The translations under genes and the position numbers were made by a program. Shown here piece by piece: positions 34,005-36,624 of a DNA stretch of 36,624 bases; the stretch's first letter is position 1; each line of letters starts with the position of its first letter. Source of the stretch: an uncultured Clostridia bacterium (lineage in GTDB: Bacteria; Bacillota; Clostridia; HGM11514); the NCBI GenBank assembly GCA_934464705.1, contig CAKSKB010000023.1, forward strand, positions 1-36,624, in the 5' to 3' direction. The notes under the pieces are model-generated. The model ran no database searches. It was not told where the DNA came from and was given only the letters and a program-made list of their open reading frames with translations.

Positions 34005-34892
34005 ATGAAGCTTGCAACAAACGAAGGATTTTTCAGGAAAATTTACGGCAGCGGCGAAAGGCGGCAGCCTGAGGACGCAGTAAAAATATGCAAAAATTGC
34101 GGATTTGACAATATCGACTTCGGATTAACATCCGCATCGCCGGAGGAAAATCTGATATTGAGAACCCGGTACACGGACGAGGCGAAAAGGTTCAGAGAAT
34201 ATTGCGAGCGGCTGGGGGTAAGCATTATACAAACCCATGCAAGATACGATTTTAACAGGGTCGGGAAAGAGGAATTTATTTCCGAAATGATAAAAACCGT
34301 TGAAGTAAGCAAAATTCTCGGTGCGGATAATGTGGTTGTGCACGCGGACACATATTATGATAAGGAATTTCGTTTTGAATACAACGAAGTGCTAAACACA
34401 ATATACGATATATATGCGCCCATGGTTGAGGCGGCGAAAAAGCACGGCGTCAAAATCGCCATGGAAACGCTTTTTGAGGACAGAGCGCCCAAGGGCAAAA
34501 GGGCGAGGTTTACTTCATATGTAAATGAGCTTGACGGTATCGTGTCAAAATTCGGCGACCCGATTGTCGGCATATGCTGGGACTTCGGTCATGCAAGAGT
34601 ATCGCACGGTGATGGGCAGTTTGAAGAAATGAGGAAGGTCGGAGACAAAATCATTGCAACCCACGTTCACGATAACCATTGGAGCGCCGATATGCATTTG
34701 CTTCCGTTTGAGGGAGATACCGACTGGAACGAAGGCATGAAAACGCTAAGGGAAATCGGCTACAGCGGCGCATTAACATTTGAAATGGTATACGGCTGCG
34801 TCCCGGACGAACTGATACCGGATTACGCCGCATGGTGCAGAAAAATAGGCGAATACCTTATAAGCATATTTGAAAATCGGAAACAAAAATAA
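34005..34892 (+). CDS. Sugar phosphate isomerase/epimerase (AP-endonuclease-2 TIM barrel)
   Basis: 295 residues of the xylose-isomerase-like TIM-barrel family. Likely metal ligands: Glu154 (AMETLF), Asp193 (ICWDFGHARVS), His220 or His222 (THVHDNH), and Glu260 (TFEMVYG). Family members isomerise or epimerise sugars or keto-sugars and also act in deglycosylation by elimination. GAGAATAACC precedes the ATG, 3 nt after the dehydrogenase stop. Last gene of the operon. The substrate is not determined. Confidence 0.82.
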   Translation: MKLATNEGFFRKIYGSGERRQPEDAVKICKNCGFDNIDFGLTSASPEENLILRTRYTDEAKRFREYCERLGVSIIQTHARYDFNRVGKEEFISEMIKTVEVSKILGADNVVVHADTYYDKEFRFEYNEVLNTIYDIYAPMVEAAKKHGVKIAMETLFEDRAPKGKRARFTSYVNELDGIVSKFGDPIVGICWDFGHARVSHGDGQFEEMRKVGDKIIATHVHDNHWSADMHLLPFEGDTDWNEGMKTLREIGYSGALTFEMVYGCVPDELIPDYAAWCRKIGEYLISIFENRKQK

Positions 34893-34899
34893 CTTATGT

Positions 34900-34928
34900 T
34901 TGACAAACTCAAAAAAGTGTGATATAAT
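34900..34928 (+). promoter_or_regulatory. Sigma-A promoter for leader ORF and CNNM gene
   Basis: Perfect TTGACA (34900-34905), 17-nt spacer, perfect TATAAT (34923-34928). Confidence 0.88.
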
Positions 34929-34961
34929 AGACTAAATTATTTTTACGGAGTGATAGCTATA

Positions 34962-35165
34962 ATGGATACAGACGACAGTGACGATAACCGAAACAACCTT
35001 TTTTGTGTTGCGGACGGTTATCCGAACGCCGGCTATTATAATCTGTTTAAACTGAATAAAAAGCATTTACGGTCTATATGGGCTTTGTTTTGGTGCGCCC
35101 TGCTATATAAGGCATATTTGTGTTGTAATTTTTTACGAACCGAATATGTCTTTTTGCGTATTTAG
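34962..35165 (+). CDS. Small leader ORF with Asp-rich N-terminus
   Basis: 67 codons, beginning MDTDDSDDNRNN, with five Asp among residues 2-8, then a hydrophobic/aromatic end (RSIWALFWCALLYKAYLCC). GGAG at 34947-34950 is 11 nt upstream of the ATG. It is the first frame after a consensus promoter and precedes a Mg2+-type transporter by 66 nt. It may be a real small membrane protein, a regulatory leader peptide, or non-coding. No homologue recognised. Confidence 0.45.
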   Translation: MDTDDSDDNRNNLFCVADGYPNAGYYNLFKLNKKHLRSIWALFWCALLYKAYLCCNFLRTEYVFLRI

Positions 35166-35231
35166 GTGATATTTGAAGATTTTTAATACGAATTAGGGAT
35201 TTTTATGATATAAATTAAAGGAGCATTAACT

Positions 35232-36509
35232 TTGAGTACATCAACATACATAGTTATTATAGCGATGCTGCTGATTTGTTCGGCATACTTTTCGGCAACG
35301 GAAACAGCATTTTCGTCATTGAACAGAACAAAGCTTAAGGCGCTTGCGGAAAAGGGCGATAAAAAGGCGAAGCGCGCGGTTGAGTTGTCGGATAAATATG
35401 ATAAATTAATTTCAACCATATTAATAGGAAACAATATCGTAAACATTGCGGCATCGTCATTGGGAACGGTTATGTTTATAAATATTCTTGGCGGCGAAGC
35501 GGGACCGACCGTCTCGACAGTTGTTATAACCGTTGCGGTTCTGGTATTCGGAGAAATATCGCCGAAAAGCATAGCAAAGGACTGTCCCGAAAGGTTTGCG
35601 GTATTTTCCGCCCCGATAATAACCGTGCTGATATGGATATTGACGCCGCTTAACATGATATTCTCGGCGTGGAAAAAGCTGTTGTCAAAGATATTCAGGC
35701 TTGAAGCATCAACGGGAATGTCCCAGGAGGAGCTGCTTATGCTTGTTGAGGAGGTTCAGCAGGACGGCAGCATAGACGAGAACGAAGGCGAGCTTCTGAC
35801 AAATGTCATCGAGTTCTCGAATATAGAGGCAGAGGATATCCTGACGCACCGCGTTGATTTGGAGGCTGTTCCGATTGAGGCGGACAAGGCGGAGATTGCC
35901 GAAGCCTTTCAGACTTCTAAGTTTTCGAGAATACTTGTGTACAGAGAAAGCATCGATAATGTTGTCGGCACAATACACCTCAAGGACTTTTATACGGGCA
36001 TGGGCGTTACCGATAAAAAGGTTGAGGATATATTATCACCGGTGATATTTGTGCTTAAAAACGAAAAGATTGATGAGCTGCTCGAAAAGCTGCAAAAGAG
36101 CAAGTCGCATCTTGCGGTGGTTCTCGATGAATACGGCGGCACATACGGAATAGTCACAATGGAGGACATATTGGAAGAAATCGTCGGCGAGATATGGGAC
36201 GAACACGATGAGGTAATCGAAAGCATAAAATGCTGCGGCAAGGACACATATATCGTCAATGCGTCAATGGATTTGGATGATTTCTGCGAATATTTTGAAA
36301 TAGAAACCGAATCGGAAAGCACTTCGCTCAGCGGCTGGATAATGGAGCAGATGGAAAAGATTCCCGAGAGCGGCGAAATGTTTGTTTACGGAAATCTCAC
36401 CATTACGGTCGAAAAGGTCGATAATCACAGAATAACCGAGGCAAAGGTTGTCTGCGCTGCGAAAGATGATGAAAATAAAAAAGGCAAAACGAATGATAAT
36501 GATGAATAA
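35232..36509 (+). CDS. CNNM/CorC (hemolysin-type) family transporter
   Basis: 425 residues. The N-terminal DUF21/CNNM membrane domain has four hydrophobic segments (YIVIIAMLLICSAYFSATETAFSS; VFGEISPKSIA; FAVFSAPIITVLIWILTPL). Two CBS domains follow (ILTHRVDLEAVPI to VVGTIHLKDF; ILSPVIFV to DEYGGTYGIVTMEDILEEIVGEI), then a CorC/HlyC C-terminal domain. These proteins move or sense Mg2+ (for example MpfA-type efflux). The start is TTG at 35232 with AAAGGAG 8 nt upstream. The last ~10 residues are charged and disordered. Confidence 0.9.
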   Translation: MSTSTYIVIIAMLLICSAYFSATETAFSSLNRTKLKALAEKGDKKAKRAVELSDKYDKLISTILIGNNIVNIAASSLGTVMFINILGGEAGPTVSTVVITVAVLVFGEISPKSIAKDCPERFAVFSAPIITVLIWILTPLNMIFSAWKKLLSKIFRLEASTGMSQEELLMLVEEVQQDGSIDENEGELLTNVIEFSNIEAEDILTHRVDLEAVPIEADKAEIAEAFQTSKFSRILVYRESIDNVVGTIHLKDFYTGMGVTDKKVEDILSPVIFVLKNEKIDELLEKLQKSKSHLAVVLDEYGGTYGIVTMEDILEEIVGEIWDEHDEVIESIKCCGKDTYIVNASMDLDDFCEYFEIETESESTSLSGWIMEQMEKIPESGEMFVYGNLTITVEKVDNHRITEAKVVCAAKDDENKKGKTNDNDE

Positions 36510-36576
36510 AGTTTGATTTTTAAAATGCAAACGGAACTCCTAAAAACTGTTGGTTTACAATAGATGTGTTACATTT

Positions 36577-36619
36577 CGAAATATTTTGTTACGAGGTAAA
36601 CTCATAACAAAACATTTCG
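36577..36619. repeat. Imperfect 19-bp inverted repeat at the right edge
   Basis: CGAAATATTTTGTTACGAG (36577-36595), loop GTAAA, CTCATAACAAAACATTTCG (36601-36619); 17 of 19 positions pair. Too AT-rich for a usual terminator and no T tract is visible; it may be an operator for a following gene or a mobile-element end. The window stops 5 nt later. Confidence 0.55.
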
Positions 36620-36624
36620 GTCAA

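Larger units (their letters stand above)
34893..35231. other. Leader region before the CNNM transporter
   Basis: About 340 nt from the end of the sugar operon to the transporter start. It has a strong promoter at 34900-34928, a small ORF at 34962-35165, and a stem GATAACCG (34983-34990)/CGGTTATC (35015-35022) inside that ORF. The rest is AT-rich. I could not match it to an M-box, yybP-ykoY or fluoride riboswitch by eye. Confidence 0.6.

Noticed and set aside
34900..35231. Known riboswitch (M-box, yybP-ykoY or fluoride) before the CNNM gene
   Set aside because: None of the conserved core motifs of these classes could be found by eye.

Overview
The window looks like a chromosomal piece of an anaerobic Firmicute, most likely an uncultured gut-type Clostridia. 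The reasons are: an oxygen-sensitive class III ribonucleotide reductase under a PerR/Fur-type regulator; a Firmicutes-style translation cluster (L7Ae-like protein, S12, S7, EF-G, EF-Tu); strong AGGAGG ribosome binding sites with some GTG and TTG starts; near-consensus sigma-A promoters (TTGACA-N17-TATAAT) in front of many genes; an SLH-domain surface protein; and plant-glycan enzymes. The species call is inference only; there is no 16S gene here.

Layout. 1-2965 (minus): a perR-like gene, nrdG and nrdD in one operon, with a PerR-like box lying on the promoter -10. 3101-3490: HU gene. 3520-6780: an accessory patch with the C-terminal half of a BREX brxL gene, the start of a second defence-like gene, an orphan Ser-rich zinc/membrane protein, about 700 bp of non-coding repeats and a GIY-YIG nuclease. 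6912-8486: GNAT, CDP-alcohol phosphatidyltransferase and nitroreductase in one operon. 8528-9502: two tandem structured RNAs, each with its own promoter and terminator, followed by two overlapping small genes of unknown function. 9497-13923 (minus): a MalT-like LuxR regulator and pckA, separated by a cluster of strong hairpins. 14051-15195 (minus): a MATE transporter pseudogene with an internal deletion. 15391-20217: beta-lactamase-fold hydrolase, trmO, a CLC channel/antiporter and a GH31 glycosidase in tight succession. 20319-23148: zinc-ribbon membrane protein, lgt-like gene, SLH protein. 23177-28053: the str-type translation cluster. 28055-34892: an AraC regulator divergent from a four-gene sugar operon (GH127, FAD oxidoreductase, AraM-like dehydrogenase, TIM-barrel isomerase/epimerase). 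34900-36509: a CNNM/CorC-family transporter behind a 300-nt leader that carries a small ORF with an acidic N-terminus.

The parts most worth following up are the tandem RNA pair at 8605-9038, the GH127 sugar operon at 28.9-34.9 kb, the acidic leader ORF at 34962, the hairpin cluster at 11979-12304, and the decayed defence patch with its duplicated non-coding block at 5577-5877. All functions are read from sequence motifs by eye; no database search or folding calculation was run.
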